DNA of 64,000 bases, from positions 248,001-312,000 of the forward strand of contig JAFXAU010000031.1 of assembly GCA_017516865.1 (NCBI GenBank), written 5' to 3'. The position numbers and the translations under genes were made by a program. The notes below the pieces were generated by a model that saw only the letters and a program-made list of their open reading frames with translations, was not told the DNA's origin and searched no databases. The stretch comes from Bacteroidales bacterium (GTDB lineage Bacteria; Bacteroidota; Bacteroidia; Bacteroidales; UBA1715). Positions 1 through 8,152 of the stretch are shown in pieces. Numbering within the stretch: the first letter of the stretch is position 1; the number at the start of each line of letters is the position of its first letter.

Positions 1-1
1 A

Positions 2-736
2 AGCGAAGGAACGTGCACTGGACTCTCCTACCCTCGTTACGTTGTAAATCGCAATGAAAACGAAATTTTTGTGTCGAACGGCAGCGGCGACGGAAACGAC
101 TATGTATATGTGGTTAATAAACTATCTATGCAAAAAACTGACTCTGTGCCAACTGGACTTGGTCCAAACACAATGGTCGTGTCGAATGGAAAATTGTTCG
201 TGGCTAATTCTGGAGGCTGGGGAACCGACAAAACTGTCACTGTAATTGACACAAAAACGCTGAAACTTGAAAAAACAATCACCGTTGGCGATAATCCATA
301 CGATATGGATGTTGACGCACAAGGTAACATTATCGTATTTTGCAAAGGTTTAACAGAATACGATGCCGATTGGAATCCGACTGTTGTTTCAAATTCAGCA
401 ATTTACACAATTAACGGCTCTACATTAGAAGCAACCGCGACAAAACAATTCGACCATCAATTCGCAAGCTACGGAGGCAATCTTCTTGCTTGCAACGGCA
501 ACACGGTTTATTTTATCGACGACGCTGTTTATTCAATGACAAATAACGGAGAACCGACAAAATTAATTGAGGGAACCGACTTCTACGGAATCAGCGTTAA
601 TGCTAAATCAGATGAAATATGGGTTACTCAAACGCCTTACGGAGCTTCGCACAGCGTATCGCAATACAGTGCAAATGGTACATTAGTTAAAACCTATAAA
701 GTCTCGAACCAGCCAAACGCAGTAGTGTTTGATTAA
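2..736 (+). CDS. YncE/DUF5074-like beta-propeller protein (5' end outside window)
   Basis: The frame is open from the first bases of the window, so the N-terminus, including any signal peptide, is missing; the GTG at 71 is internal. The visible 244 codons show repeating propeller blades: VNKLSMQKTDSVPTGLGPN, then FVANSGGWGTDKTVTVIDT with a TLKLEKTITVGDNPYDM turn, the pattern of YncE and DUF5074 surface propellers. In Bacteroidota such proteins are usually secreted and often sit beside TonB-dependent receptors, but no such neighbour is visible here. A strong terminator follows. The family call is fairly safe; the ligand is unknown. Confidence 0.75.
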   Translation, partial: SEGTCTGLSYPRYVVNRNENEIFVSNGSGDGNDYVYVVNKLSMQKTDSVPTGLGPNTMVVSNGKLFVANSGGWGTDKTVTVIDTKTLKLEKTITVGDNPYDMDVDAQGNIIVFCKGLTEYDADWNPTVVSNSAIYTINGSTLEATATKQFDHQFASYGGNLLACNGNTVYFIDDAVYSMTNNGEPTKLIEGTDFYGISVNAKSDEIWVTQTPYGASHSVSQYSANGTLVKTYKVSNQPNAVVFD

Positions 737-770
737 CACCCGGCAAGCTGAAACCTTTTATTTTTTTCGA

Positions 771-808
771 AAAGTCTGCATTATTATTAATGCGGACTTT
801 TCTATTTT
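771..808 (+). terminator. Rho-independent terminator after the propeller gene
   Basis: A 10-bp stem (AAAGTCTGCA with TGCGGACTTT, one G-U pair) around an AT-rich loop is followed by a T-rich tail. Its tail contains the -7 element proposed for the next gene, so the end of one transcript and the start of the next appear to overlap. Confidence 0.75.
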
Positions 809-810
809 TG
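803..810 (+). promoter_or_regulatory. Bacteroidota -7 element (TATTTTTG) before the amidohydrolase
   Basis: Exact match to TAnnTTTG, 14 bp before the chosen ATG at 825. No clear -33 TTTG was seen. It lies in the T-tail of the preceding terminator, so part of the match could be coincidental. Confidence 0.4.
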
Positions 811-824
811 TAAAAAATATATCT

Positions 825-2081
825 ATGAACAAGATTATTTTACATTCTGTTTTATTCAACAACGACCAATGCGACATTCTGATTGAAGATAATTTGTTTT
901 CAAAAATTGGGAAAGAACTTTCTGCACACGATAAAGAAAATGCAGAAATCATTGACTGTAGCCAATTTGCGATTCTACCTGCATTCTACAATGCCCACTG
1001 TCACGCCGCAATGACGCTGTTTAGAGGTTTTGCCGACGACAAGCCGCTCCACGAATGGCTTACCAACTATATTTGGCCAATGGAGGCTAAACTTACACCC
1101 AAAGATGTTGAGACAGGCAGCAGGCTCGCTGTTTTAGAAATGATAAAATCGGGCACGGTTTTCTTTGCGGACATGTACTATATGCGTGAAGAAACAATGA
1201 AGGTTGTAGAAGAAATGGGAATCCGTGCGAACATCGGTGTTACAATTGCCGACGCAATCATGTCAGAAACGTCCCTCGAAGACAACTTCAAATTTCTCGA
1301 AAAGCATATCGGCGAATCTGAACGAATTCAATTGTCTGTCATGCCCCATGCAATCTACACAAACTCCGAAAAAACATTTCGCCACTGTGTTGAAATTGCT
1401 CAAAAAGAAAACTATTTTATCCACACGCATCTTTCCGAAACAAAAAAAGAAGTAGACGATTGTATTGCCCAACACAATTGTACGCCTGTAGAACTGATTG
1501 ACCATTACGGAGCATTGAACGACAAACTGATTGCTGCCCATTGCGTTCACTTTACCGAAAGTGACAAAAAAATGTTTGCCAATGCCGGAGCGACGGCAAT
1601 CATCAATACGTGTTCCAATCTTAAATTGCAAAGCGGCATTCCAAACATAAACGATTTGAAGAGCCACGGAATCAATATTGCAATTGGCACCGACGGAGCC
1701 TCGTCGAACAACAACCTCGACATGCAGGAGGAGATGAAATTCGCCGCTTTGGTTGCAAACAGCCATGCGGAATACGACAAACTTTCCGCTTCGGAGATAC
1801 TCAAATTGGCTACAGAAGCCAGTGCAAAAGCATACGGACTTTCGAACGCAGGAAAGATTCAGGAAGGCTGTCTCGCCGACTGTATTCTGCTCAACAGAAA
1901 CGACTTACGGCTGAATCCGAACCACGACATTATAAGCAACTGGGTTTACGGAGCAAATTCCAATGCAATTGACTCCGTAATCTGCAACGGAACATTCGTC
2001 ATGCGCAACCGCCACATCGACGGCGAAGAAGACATTGTAAAAGAAGCGGAACGATGTGCGAAAGAGCTCATCGCTCGATAA
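825..2081 (+). CDS. mtaD: Amidohydrolase, S-adenosylhomocysteine/5'-methylthioadenosine deaminase type
   Basis: A metal-dependent deaminase of the TRZ/ATZ branch of the amidohydrolase superfamily, 418 aa. Visible ligands are the HxH of NAHCHAAMTLFRG (about residues 58-60), the later HTHLSE and AAHCVH histidines and the IGTDGASSNNNLDM aspartate. The GASSNNNLDMQEEM block is typical of MtaD/SAH deaminases rather than guanine or cytosine deaminases. The start at 825 is chosen because an upstream in-frame ATG at 729 would run through the terminator and the -7 element. Cytosolic, probably recycling the adenosyl by-products of methylation and polyamine synthesis. Substrate is inferred from motif resemblance. 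Confidence 0.82.
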   Translation: MNKIILHSVLFNNDQCDILIEDNLFSKIGKELSAHDKENAEIIDCSQFAILPAFYNAHCHAAMTLFRGFADDKPLHEWLTNYIWPMEAKLTPKDVETGSRLAVLEMIKSGTVFFADMYYMREETMKVVEEMGIRANIGVTIADAIMSETSLEDNFKFLEKHIGESERIQLSVMPHAIYTNSEKTFRHCVEIAQKENYFIHTHLSETKKEVDDCIAQHNCTPVELIDHYGALNDKLIAAHCVHFTESDKKMFANAGATAIINTCSNLKLQSGIPNINDLKSHGINIAIGTDGASSNNNLDMQEEMKFAALVANSHAEYDKLSASEILKLATEASAKAYGLSNAGKIQEGCLADCILLNRNDLRLNPNHDIISNWVYGANSNAIDSVICNGTFVMRNRHIDGEEDIVKEAERCAKELIAR

Positions 2082-2083
2082 AC

Positions 2084-2114
2084 AAAAAAGGCTGCCCGAC
2101 GGACAGCCTTTTTT
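2084..2114. terminator. Bidirectional terminator between convergent genes
   Basis: AAAAAAGGCTG pairs with CAGCCTTTTTT around a 9-nt loop. A/T runs on both sides let it serve both the amidohydrolase (+) and the outer-membrane protein gene (-). Confidence 0.8.
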
Positions 2115-2131
2115 ATAAAACCTACTATTAA

Positions 2132-2785
2132 TTAGAATTTGTAGATAAATCCAATTGTTAAACCACCAACATTTACAAGGTTAGCAGAGTTTGCTCTAAT
2201 ACCCATTGTATTGTTTTTCCATTTGTGGTCTTTGTCGTTTTGGTCAGTTTCAACTGAATGTGTTGCATATAATGCCATAAAGTTCAAACCACATTCAAGT
2301 GAGAAATTGTCAGACACTCCATACGTTAACCAAGGAGCAACATCAAGACCGTAAGACAATGTACGATTTGTTTTTGTATCGTTACCACCAGCAACAGTTT
2401 TACCAAATTCATAACTTACAGGCACACCAACTTCAGCCAATATGCCGAATTTACCAAATTCAGCAAAAGTGTAGCGCAAGAATGGAGTTACACCAGCAAC
2501 ATTTGTTTTTGTTTTGTTATCCTTGTCCATTTTTCCAGTTGTGCTTGTTGAATAGTTTACTGCGAAACCTACTGCTAATTTATCGCTTAAATCAACACCA
2601 ATTTTAGGAGAAATGGAAACTCTATTTGTTTTTGCATACTTTGTGTCGTCGCCACCGTTAAGAGGGTCGTTTTTTTCAACACCACCTGTGTGCGAAGCAC
2701 CAATACTTCCACCAATCCACAACTGTGCGTTTGATGTCAACGCGAAGGCCAATACGGCCACTACAGATACTAATACTTTCTTCAT
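2132..2785 (-). CDS. Outer-membrane beta-barrel protein
   Basis: A 217-aa protein with a clear signal peptide (MKKVLVSVVAVLAFALTSNAQ, cut after AQ). Alternating amphipathic strands follow (KIGVDLSDKLAVGFAVNYS, TPFLRYTFAEFGKFGILAEVG, LSYGLDVAPWLTYGVSDNFSLECG), and the chain ends in an aromatic residue (IGFIYKF), the usual barrel C-terminus. Length suits an 8-strand barrel of the OmpX/OmpW-like class. It stands alone, with its own promoter and a shared terminator. No enzymatic or receptor motif is visible. Confidence 0.8.
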   Translation of the reverse strand: MKKVLVSVVAVLAFALTSNAQLWIGGSIGASHTGGVEKNDPLNGGDDTKYAKTNRVSISPKIGVDLSDKLAVGFAVNYSTSTTGKMDKDNKTKTNVAGVTPFLRYTFAEFGKFGILAEVGVPVSYEFGKTVAGGNDTKTNRTLSYGLDVAPWLTYGVSDNFSLECGLNFMALYATHSVETDQNDKDHKWKNNTMGIRANSANLVNVGGLTIGFIYKF

Positions 2786-2821
2786 TTTTGTTTAAATTTA
2801 AATTAGTAATTATTTCGAGGA

Positions 2822-2829
2822 CAAATGTA
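2822..2829 (-). promoter_or_regulatory. Bacteroidota promoter for the barrel gene
   Basis: On the minus strand, TACATTTG (TAnnTTTG) is preceded by TTTG at 2848-2851 with an 18-nt spacer, close to the phylum's -33/-7 arrangement. The start codon lies 37 nt downstream. Confidence 0.6.
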
Positions 2830-2855
2830 TAGTTTATTTCTAAAAAACAAACAAA

Positions 2856-3056
2856 TTATTCGGAAATCTCACTAAATGCCTTATTGATGTCGGTCTCGAC
2901 ATCCTGCAATTTTTTTCTACACTGCACTATCAACGCCGAGGCACGCTTTACATCGGCCACCATGTTGTCTAACGAATTTTCCGAGTCTTCCATGCGAGCA
3001 ACAATTTCCTCCAATTCCTGCATCGCCTTGTCGTATGAGAATTCTTCTTTTTTCAT
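2856..3056 (-). CDS. xseB: Exodeoxyribonuclease VII small subunit
   Basis: A 66-aa protein with the XseB signature: SYDKAMQELEEIVARMEDSE, then a coiled-coil helix (NSLDNMVADVKRASALIVQCRKKL). XseB binds along the large subunit XseA to form a nuclease that degrades single-stranded DNA. In most Bacteroidota xseB directly follows xseA. Here the upstream gene is an unrelated membrane zinc-ribbon protein whose stop overlaps this start by 4 nt (ATGA), implying translational coupling. No xseA lies in the window. Confidence 0.88.
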   Translation of the reverse strand: MKKEEFSYDKAMQELEEIVARMEDSENSLDNMVADVKRASALIVQCRKKLQDVETDINKAFSEISE

Positions 3057-3730
3057 AGTTGTTTTGTCATTTCTATATTTATACGTATTTTACCACATTC
3101 CTGTTTCACCTCACTAAGTGTTTTCGAACTTATATCAGAATTAAAGCCATACTTGGAAACACACGTGTCGCAAATCCAATAATCATCGGCAAGAATCACA
3201 CCTCCGGAATCAGGATTTTCCGTTAACCGACTTGAATGGCACAATGCACAACATGATTGTTTTTTCAATATTTGTATCCTGTCGTATTCCTTTCTTACCT
3301 CGTCAATGGTCTTTTTTTCAATATTAGCCGCAAAATCTATAGGAAACGAGCTCAAACACCGAGTACATATCTGACGGTCGTCACGCAGTCTTCCGCCCAT
3401 TCCCGTATTGAATATTGTCAGCGGCGAATGGCATAACGCACACTGTGAGGTGTGACGCAGATTCCGTACAGAAACTTTTATAGCATAAATAGAAAGCAAC
3501 AACAATAGAACAAGCCCGATGTAAAAAAATTTAGAAAAACACATAGGCAAAGCAATGCAAAAAAGAAATGCAAATACAGAGTCCTTAATCTTGTCGTACA
3601 AACAATATCCCCCGACTGCAACGATGGCAAATCCCGCTACGGGATATACGAAAAAACAAATATCAGCAACGACGACCAGCAAAATTGCCACGCCATACTG
3701 CCATCCTCCATTTTTTCCCTCATTTACCAT
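3053..3730 (-). CDS. Membrane protein with two tandem zinc-ribbon (DUF4428-like) domains
   Basis: A 225-aa protein. The N-terminal ~90 residues are hydrophobic, with about four membrane segments (YGVAILLVVVADICFFVYPVAG, VFAFLFCIALPMC, FFYIGLVLLLLLSIYAI). Two similar cytosolic modules follow, each with CALCHS, then an xICTRC or WICDTC knuckle, then a helix KTIDEVRKEYDRI or KTLSEVKQECGKI. The paired CxxC motifs should each bind one zinc. They resemble the DUF4428 N-terminal zinc-binding family; this is resemblance, not a search result. The gene opens a two-gene unit with xseB, has its own -7 box about 65 nt upstream, and is of unknown function. Confidence 0.65.
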   Translation of the reverse strand: MVNEGKNGGWQYGVAILLVVVADICFFVYPVAGFAIVAVGGYCLYDKIKDSVFAFLFCIALPMCFSKFFYIGLVLLLLLSIYAIKVSVRNLRHTSQCALCHSPLTIFNTGMGGRLRDDRQICTRCLSSFPIDFAANIEKKTIDEVRKEYDRIQILKKQSCCALCHSSRLTENPDSGGVILADDYWICDTCVSKYGFNSDISSKTLSEVKQECGKIRINIEMTKQL

Positions 3731-3793
3731 ATTTTACAACAATCAATTATCAAAGAATCTTTACCATTTCTTTGGGAATTTGCAATTAACATA

Positions 3794-3801
3794 CAAATAT
3801 A
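3794..3801 (-). promoter_or_regulatory. Bacteroidota -7 element (TATATTTG) before the zinc-ribbon/xseB unit
   Basis: Exact TAnnTTTG on the minus strand, 63 nt before the start codon at 3730. No clear -33 element seen. Confidence 0.45.
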
Positions 3802-3824
3802 TAAATTCTTTTGTTGTGACCTAA

Positions 3825-3953
3825 CAGCACGACTTTATTTCTCCACACTACCTGCACATAGCCGACCCCGACAGCCTAAGCGACACCGAATGGGCAATGC
3901 GGTTTGCTGAACTCGTTTGGATTAGGAAAGAGGAAGTAAAAGGGAATAAATAG
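3825..3953 (+). pseudogene. Gene remnant (C-terminal fragment, no start codon)
   Basis: The frame from 3825 to the TAG at 3951-3953 reads as about 42 protein-like residues with no usable start, ending DTEWAMRFAELVWIRKEEVK... after LHIADPDSLS. The composition (DPDSL.DxEWA, IRKEE) reads like the conserved end of a real protein rather than random AT-rich sequence. It resembles, from memory, short phage- or mobile-element-type proteins of Bacteroidota, but I cannot name the family. A stop codon lies just upstream, so the rest of the gene is gone. Confidence 0.4.
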
Positions 3954-3958
3954 AGAAT

Positions 3959-4096
3959 TTATTTATCCCAAGTAGGACGATAATGAGGAAGAGGATGGCG
4001 ATGATACCCATTTCTACGATTTTTTCTTTTCGCAATACGAGATGGGCGATTTTTCAACCAGAAATAAAGGAATAATATGCCGAATAAATATTTCAT
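3959..4096 (-). CDS. Possible small basic membrane peptide, 45 aa
   Basis: ATG at 4096 opens a 45-codon frame: a hydrophobic start (MKYLFGILFLYFWLKNR) and a very basic, His/Pro-rich tail ending in RPTWDK. A second frame of the same strand, from ATG 4011, encodes a 29-aa hydrophobic peptide (MGIIAILFLIIVLLGINKF). The two cannot both be ordinary genes, and either could be a remnant linked to the fragment next door. Weak evidence only. Confidence 0.22.
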   Translation of the reverse strand: MKYLFGILFLYFWLKNRPSRIAKRKNRRNGYHRHPLPHYRPTWDK

Positions 4097-4318
4097 CGCT
4101 ACTGAATTGTGAGGTAAATATACAAAAACGAAGATGGAAAGTCAATGATTTACAACATTTTCTATACCAACGTATTGACTTTTTATGCCGTAGGCATTAC
4201 CTCGTAGGAATTAACCTTTGATTCTTTGACGAGATTCCTCCCTACGGTCGGAATGACGGGGTTTTGTATAAAATCATTCCGCAGCCAAGCATCGCGAGGC
4301 AAGGAATCTACCGACCTC
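4097..4318. other. Intergenic stretch without a recognisable gene
   Basis: AT-rich sequence downstream of miaB. Around 4225-4310 it becomes more GC-rich, with short repeat-like phrases (TTCCTCCCTACGGTCGGAATGACGG) of a kind I associate with dispersed intergenic repeats in Bacteroidota. No open frame or strong hairpin was found. Confidence 0.35.
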
Positions 4319-5644
4319 TTAATTCTCTACCACCTCTCCCCGCAGCGTTGCCGAACTCGAAGATACAATCTTAACCTTCACAAAATCACCAAGTTTCACG
4401 TTTTGGGCAGGGAAAACAACGGTTTTGTTTTGCGACGAACGTCCTTTCCATTCGCCTTCGTCTTTTTTGGAAACACCGTCAATCAAGACTTCAAACGTCT
4501 TACCAACATCTTCGGCATTCTTTTTTCGTGAAAGTTCATTCTGCACGGCAATAATTTCGTTCAAACGACGGACTTTTACATCGTCGGGAACATTGTCGGG
4601 CATACGTTTGGAAGCTACCGTGCCCTCGCGTTCGGAGTATTTGAACATAAACGCAGCATCGTATTCCACTTCACGCATAAGCGAAAGGGTTTCTTCCTGT
4701 TCCGCCTCGGTTTCGTCGGAAAAACCGCACATAATGTCTGTCGTAATTGACGCCTCGGGCAAAATTCTGCGGATTGCGGCAACTCGGTCCAAATACCATT
4801 CACGGGTGTAACGACGGTTCATTCGCTGTAAAACAGTGCTGCTTCCGCTCTGCACAGGCAAATGAATCCATTTTGCAAGATTGTCGTATTTCGCCATCAC
4901 GTACAACAAATCGTCGGACAAATCTTTCGGATGCGACGTAGTGAAACGGATTCTCATTTGCGGTACGGCTATCGCCACTTGTTCAAGCAGTTGTGGAAAC
5001 GAAACCATTTCCCCGTCATTTTCAAATTTATAGGAATTCACATTTTGACCGAGCAACGTAACTTCCTTATAACCATCAGCATAGAGTTGTTTTACCTCAT
5101 CAACGATTGACTGCGAATCGCGGCTCCGCTCACGACCACGGGTGTATGGCACAATGCAGTACGAGCAGAAATTGTTGCAACCGCGCATAATCGAGACGAA
5201 GGCGGAAATGCCATTGTCGTCGTAACGATACGGATAAATTTCAGCATAAGTTTCCGTCAGCGACAATTCCGCATTGATAGCCTGACGTTCCACTTGTGCC
5301 TTTTCAATCAATTGTGGTAGAGTACGATACGAATCGGGACCGGCAACAATGTCAACCAAATCCTTCTTTTCGAACAAGCGTTCCTGCAAACGTTCCGCCA
5401 TACAACCAATCACGCCAATCAACAGTTGCGGCTTGCTTGCACGTAGTTTTTTCAATTCGTTCAAACGTTGAATTATCTTATTTTCGGCATGTTCGCGGAT
5501 GGAACACGTATTCAGCAGAATCACATCGGCATTGTCTATGTTCTTTGTATATTCAAAACCATCTTTTTTCAAAATAGCCGCAACCACCTCGCTATCAGCG
5601 ACATTCATCTGGCAGCCGTATGTCTCTATATGTAATTGTTTCAT
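4319..5644 (-). CDS. miaB: tRNA-2-methylthio-N6-dimethylallyladenosine synthase
   Basis: A radical SAM methylthiotransferase that adds the 2-methylthio group to i6A37 in tRNAs reading UNN codons. It has the UPF0004 domain with three cluster cysteines (YGCQMN Cys11, LLNTCSIREH Cys47, IGCMAER Cys81), then the radical SAM motif CNNFCSYC (Cys156, 160, 163) followed by IVPYTRGRERSR, and a C-terminal TRAM domain. The total of 441 aa is normal for MiaB, and the MRGCNNFCSYCIVPYTRG wording separates it from RimO and MtaB. Monocistronic, with a near-match -7 box upstream. Confidence 0.95.
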   Translation of the reverse strand: MKQLHIETYGCQMNVADSEVVAAILKKDGFEYTKNIDNADVILLNTCSIREHAENKIIQRLNELKKLRASKPQLLIGVIGCMAERLQERLFEKKDLVDIVAGPDSYRTLPQLIEKAQVERQAINAELSLTETYAEIYPYRYDDNGISAFVSIMRGCNNFCSYCIVPYTRGRERSRDSQSIVDEVKQLYADGYKEVTLLGQNVNSYKFENDGEMVSFPQLLEQVAIAVPQMRIRFTTSHPKDLSDDLLYVMAKYDNLAKWIHLPVQSGSSTVLQRMNRRYTREWYLDRVAAIRRILPEASITTDIMCGFSDETEAEQEETLSLMREVEYDAAFMFKYSEREGTVASKRMPDNVPDDVKVRRLNEIIAVQNELSRKKNAEDVGKTFEVLIDGVSKKDEGEWKGRSSQNKTVVFPAQNVKLGDFVKVKIVSSSSATLRGEVVEN

Positions 5645-5714
5645 ACTCTAAAATTGTGGTGTAAAGATATATTTTTACCCGAATTTATAGGGAAAAACGA
5701 TGAAAAATTATAGG

Positions 5715-6884
5715 TTAGACACGCCTTATAGCCTCTTCCAGCAATGCCGTCGTTTTATCCCAATCGTAATGAGAATGAACAAAATTGTTGCCTTTAAGTG
5801 CGATTGATTGAGCAAAATCTTCATCATTCAACAAACGGACAATGGCATCGGCTAATTCTTGAGGACTTTTGCCAACGAGAATTTCTTCGTTTTCGCTTGC
5901 CTGTAACGATTTGTTAGCCAACGGAGACGTTATGCAGGGCAATTCCATCGCCAGTGCCTCCAATAACTTATTCTGCAAGCCAGTGCCAATTCTCATTGGT
6001 GCAATAAAAATCCGCGATTGTGCATACACATCACGCATATCGTCAACCCAGCCTGTAACCGTTATTTTGTCGTTTGCCGCAGCCTTTACCGATGGTGCAG
6101 GCGTTGCTCCGGCTAAACACAAAGATGTTTCAGGGCGAGTTTGCCACACAATCGGCATAATTTCACGAGACAAATAGTCCACTGCATCAACATTGGGCGG
6201 ATATGCCATATTGCCTGTAAAAACCACGTCGTAGATTTTAGAAGAATCTTTTTGGGTAAAATGTTCAAAATCAACACCATTGGGAACAATCACAATCTCG
6301 TTTCTACGAGGATGGTCAATCAACTGCCGGTCGGAATCACTGATGATTGTTTTTACATCAAATTCATCAAATATCTGACGTTCAAATTGTTGCAAACGCT
6401 TATACTCCATGTTGAAAATCGGACGTTTATAAAACGATGCAGTATCCATGCGACGTTTCATGCCATACGACAGAACATCTTGATAATCAATTGTTTTCTT
6501 ACACTTCTCTTTTTGCAAATACGGAGCCACACGCACCAACTGACCATACAACATATCGGGTTGAACACGCTGAATAAAGTTGTGTATGCAAGAATGAGCA
6601 TTTTTATTATAGAAATATCCACATTGTATTGGCATTCCTTTTAGAAAAGCCAAAGCAAGATTCCACAGAATCTTAATTTTAGGCAAATCTATAAATTCAA
6701 TTTCCTTACAATATGGCAGCAACCGTTGTTTTGCTTCGTTTTTATCGACTGACGCGTCATCGTTCAACGCACACAGAAAAATCTCGTGATTGCGCGAAAG
6801 GCTCTTAATTTGATTGAAAGCACGGAGTTTGTCTCCTTTTTCCAATGGCCACGGTATTCTTGAAAGTAGGACAAAAATCTTCAT
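5715..6884 (-). CDS. Glycosyltransferase, GT4-like fold
   Basis: A 389-aa GT-B enzyme. The N-terminal Rossmann half begins MKIFVLLSRIPWPLEKGDKLRAF, a form seen in the sugar transferase family TIGR03087. The C-terminal nucleotide-sugar half contains VVFTGNMAYPPNVDAVDYL, the VTGWVDDM turn and IAPMRIGTGLQNKLLEALAMELPCI, the GT4 donor-binding glycine/glutamate region. No signal peptide or membrane segment. Its ATG directly follows the stop of the other glycosyltransferase (TAAATG), so the two are one transcript and probably act on the same glycan. Donor and acceptor cannot be told. Confidence 0.8.
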   Translation of the reverse strand: MKIFVLLSRIPWPLEKGDKLRAFNQIKSLSRNHEIFLCALNDDASVDKNEAKQRLLPYCKEIEFIDLPKIKILWNLALAFLKGMPIQCGYFYNKNAHSCIHNFIQRVQPDMLYGQLVRVAPYLQKEKCKKTIDYQDVLSYGMKRRMDTASFYKRPIFNMEYKRLQQFERQIFDEFDVKTIISDSDRQLIDHPRRNEIVIVPNGVDFEHFTQKDSSKIYDVVFTGNMAYPPNVDAVDYLSREIMPIVWQTRPETSLCLAGATPAPSVKAAANDKITVTGWVDDMRDVYAQSRIFIAPMRIGTGLQNKLLEALAMELPCITSPLANKSLQASENEEILVGKSPQELADAIVRLLNDEDFAQSIALKGNNFVHSHYDWDKTTALLEEAIRRV

Positions 6885-8087
6885 TTAGTTTTTCTGATAA
6901 AATTCAATCAAATTTTTAATAATCAGAGAATTATCAAAACATCTCGTTATAAAATTTTGAGCATTTTGTGAAATTTCGTCAATCGTTTCTGGTTGCAAAA
7001 TAATTGCCTGAATTGCCGAGACAAATTCGTTCGAGGTATCGGCTATACAGATTTCTTTGCCGTTTTCGGCGGAAATGCATTCCGCACCAATCGACGTTGA
7101 AACAATGACTTTTCCATACGACAATCCTTCCAAAATCTTGATTCTCATTCCCCCGCCAGCCAACAACGGCACAATCATAATGGAATGTTGCGACATAAAT
7201 TCGTATGCATCAGGAACTTCGCCCACGTACACTACTCCATCGACTGCAATTTGTTCGACAAACCATTGCGGAGCATTTCTTCCTGCTACAAATAGTTGAA
7301 TTTCGGGATTTTGTCTGCGAATTTCCTGCCAACAATTTGCCAAAAACCACTGCAAACCTTGTTGATTGGGCGTCCAATCCAACGCTCCAATGTGAAACAA
7401 CGACACCGATTTCTCTTTTTCCGCCACTTTTTGTGGCAAATCGTTCACAAAAATTCCCGTCGGTGCCACAAACTGCGGTTTCACATTGCCAAGTCGGTTA
7501 TACGTTTCGCCATCTCGTTGCGTAATGGGAATCAAACAATCGTATTGATTCAAGATAGATTTTTCAAATCGTTCAACACGTTTAGCTAAATTCCTCAAAT
7601 ACAGACGTTTTGCGATATTTTTCGTTTCATTCGCCAGGCGCTTCCAAATTTCAAATTCAACGTTGTGGGCACGATATGCAATTTTCGCCTGCGAGCACTC
7701 GTGAATCAATGGAATATACGAACAAAGATATAAGCCTTCAAGTTGCACAATATCAAATTCTTTCTCGTGCAAAACTTGACGCAACAAATCAGAAAAATCT
7801 TGAGAAATAAATCGAGTTGCCGTATAAGGTAAACGAGAAAACAAAAAATTCGAAAGCGTACCAGACACTGTTAAATCCGTGTTAATGAATACACTACGAA
7901 AATCTGCCATAGAACGGACAGACTCCGGCAATTTTGAAACATCGTAAAAATGTTTTTGAGTATTGATTGCCGCAACCGTAACAGAATGTCCCGCTTCCGC
8001 CATGCCACGAATCATTGCAAACGTGGCAATTTGTCCGCCGTCGGTCGGAGGATAAGGAAATTTATTACAGATTACGAGTACGTTCAT
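6885..8087 (-). CDS. Glycosyltransferase, GT4-like fold
   Basis: A 400-aa GT-B enzyme, first in a two-gene transcript with the next glycosyltransferase. N-terminal motif MNVLVICNKFPYPPTDGGQ; donor half with LFHIGALDWTPNQQGLQWFL, VYVGEVPDAYEFM and VPLLAGGGMRIKILEGLSYGKVIVSTSIGAE, where the GGGxRxKxLE region is characteristic. It is a distant paralogue of its partner, suggesting a duplicated pair adding successive sugars to a surface glycan. Wider polysaccharide genes (Wzx, Wzy, initiating transferase) are not adjacent. Confidence 0.8.
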   Translation of the reverse strand: MNVLVICNKFPYPPTDGGQIATFAMIRGMAEAGHSVTVAAINTQKHFYDVSKLPESVRSMADFRSVFINTDLTVSGTLSNFLFSRLPYTATRFISQDFSDLLRQVLHEKEFDIVQLEGLYLCSYIPLIHECSQAKIAYRAHNVEFEIWKRLANETKNIAKRLYLRNLAKRVERFEKSILNQYDCLIPITQRDGETYNRLGNVKPQFVAPTGIFVNDLPQKVAEKEKSVSLFHIGALDWTPNQQGLQWFLANCWQEIRRQNPEIQLFVAGRNAPQWFVEQIAVDGVVYVGEVPDAYEFMSQHSIMIVPLLAGGGMRIKILEGLSYGKVIVSTSIGAECISAENGKEICIADTSNEFVSAIQAIILQPETIDEISQNAQNFITRCFDNSLIIKNLIEFYQKN

Positions 8088-8101
8088 TCAATGGCTATTA
8101 C

Positions 8102-8133
8102 AAAAAAAACGCCGACGGAATTCCATCGGCGTT
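8102..8133 (-). terminator. Terminator of the secreted-protein gene
   Basis: An almost perfect 13-bp stem (AACGCCGACGGAA with TTCCATCGGCGTT) is followed on the minus strand by a run of eight T. It lies between the secreted-protein gene and the downstream glycosyltransferase pair, separating the two transcripts. Confidence 0.8.
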
Positions 8134-8152
8134 CTCTATACATAGTGTATTA

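Noticed and set aside
1263..1766. Antisense ORF of 167 codons over the amidohydrolase gene
   Set aside because: Low-complexity shadow of a well-supported enzyme, with no family motif.
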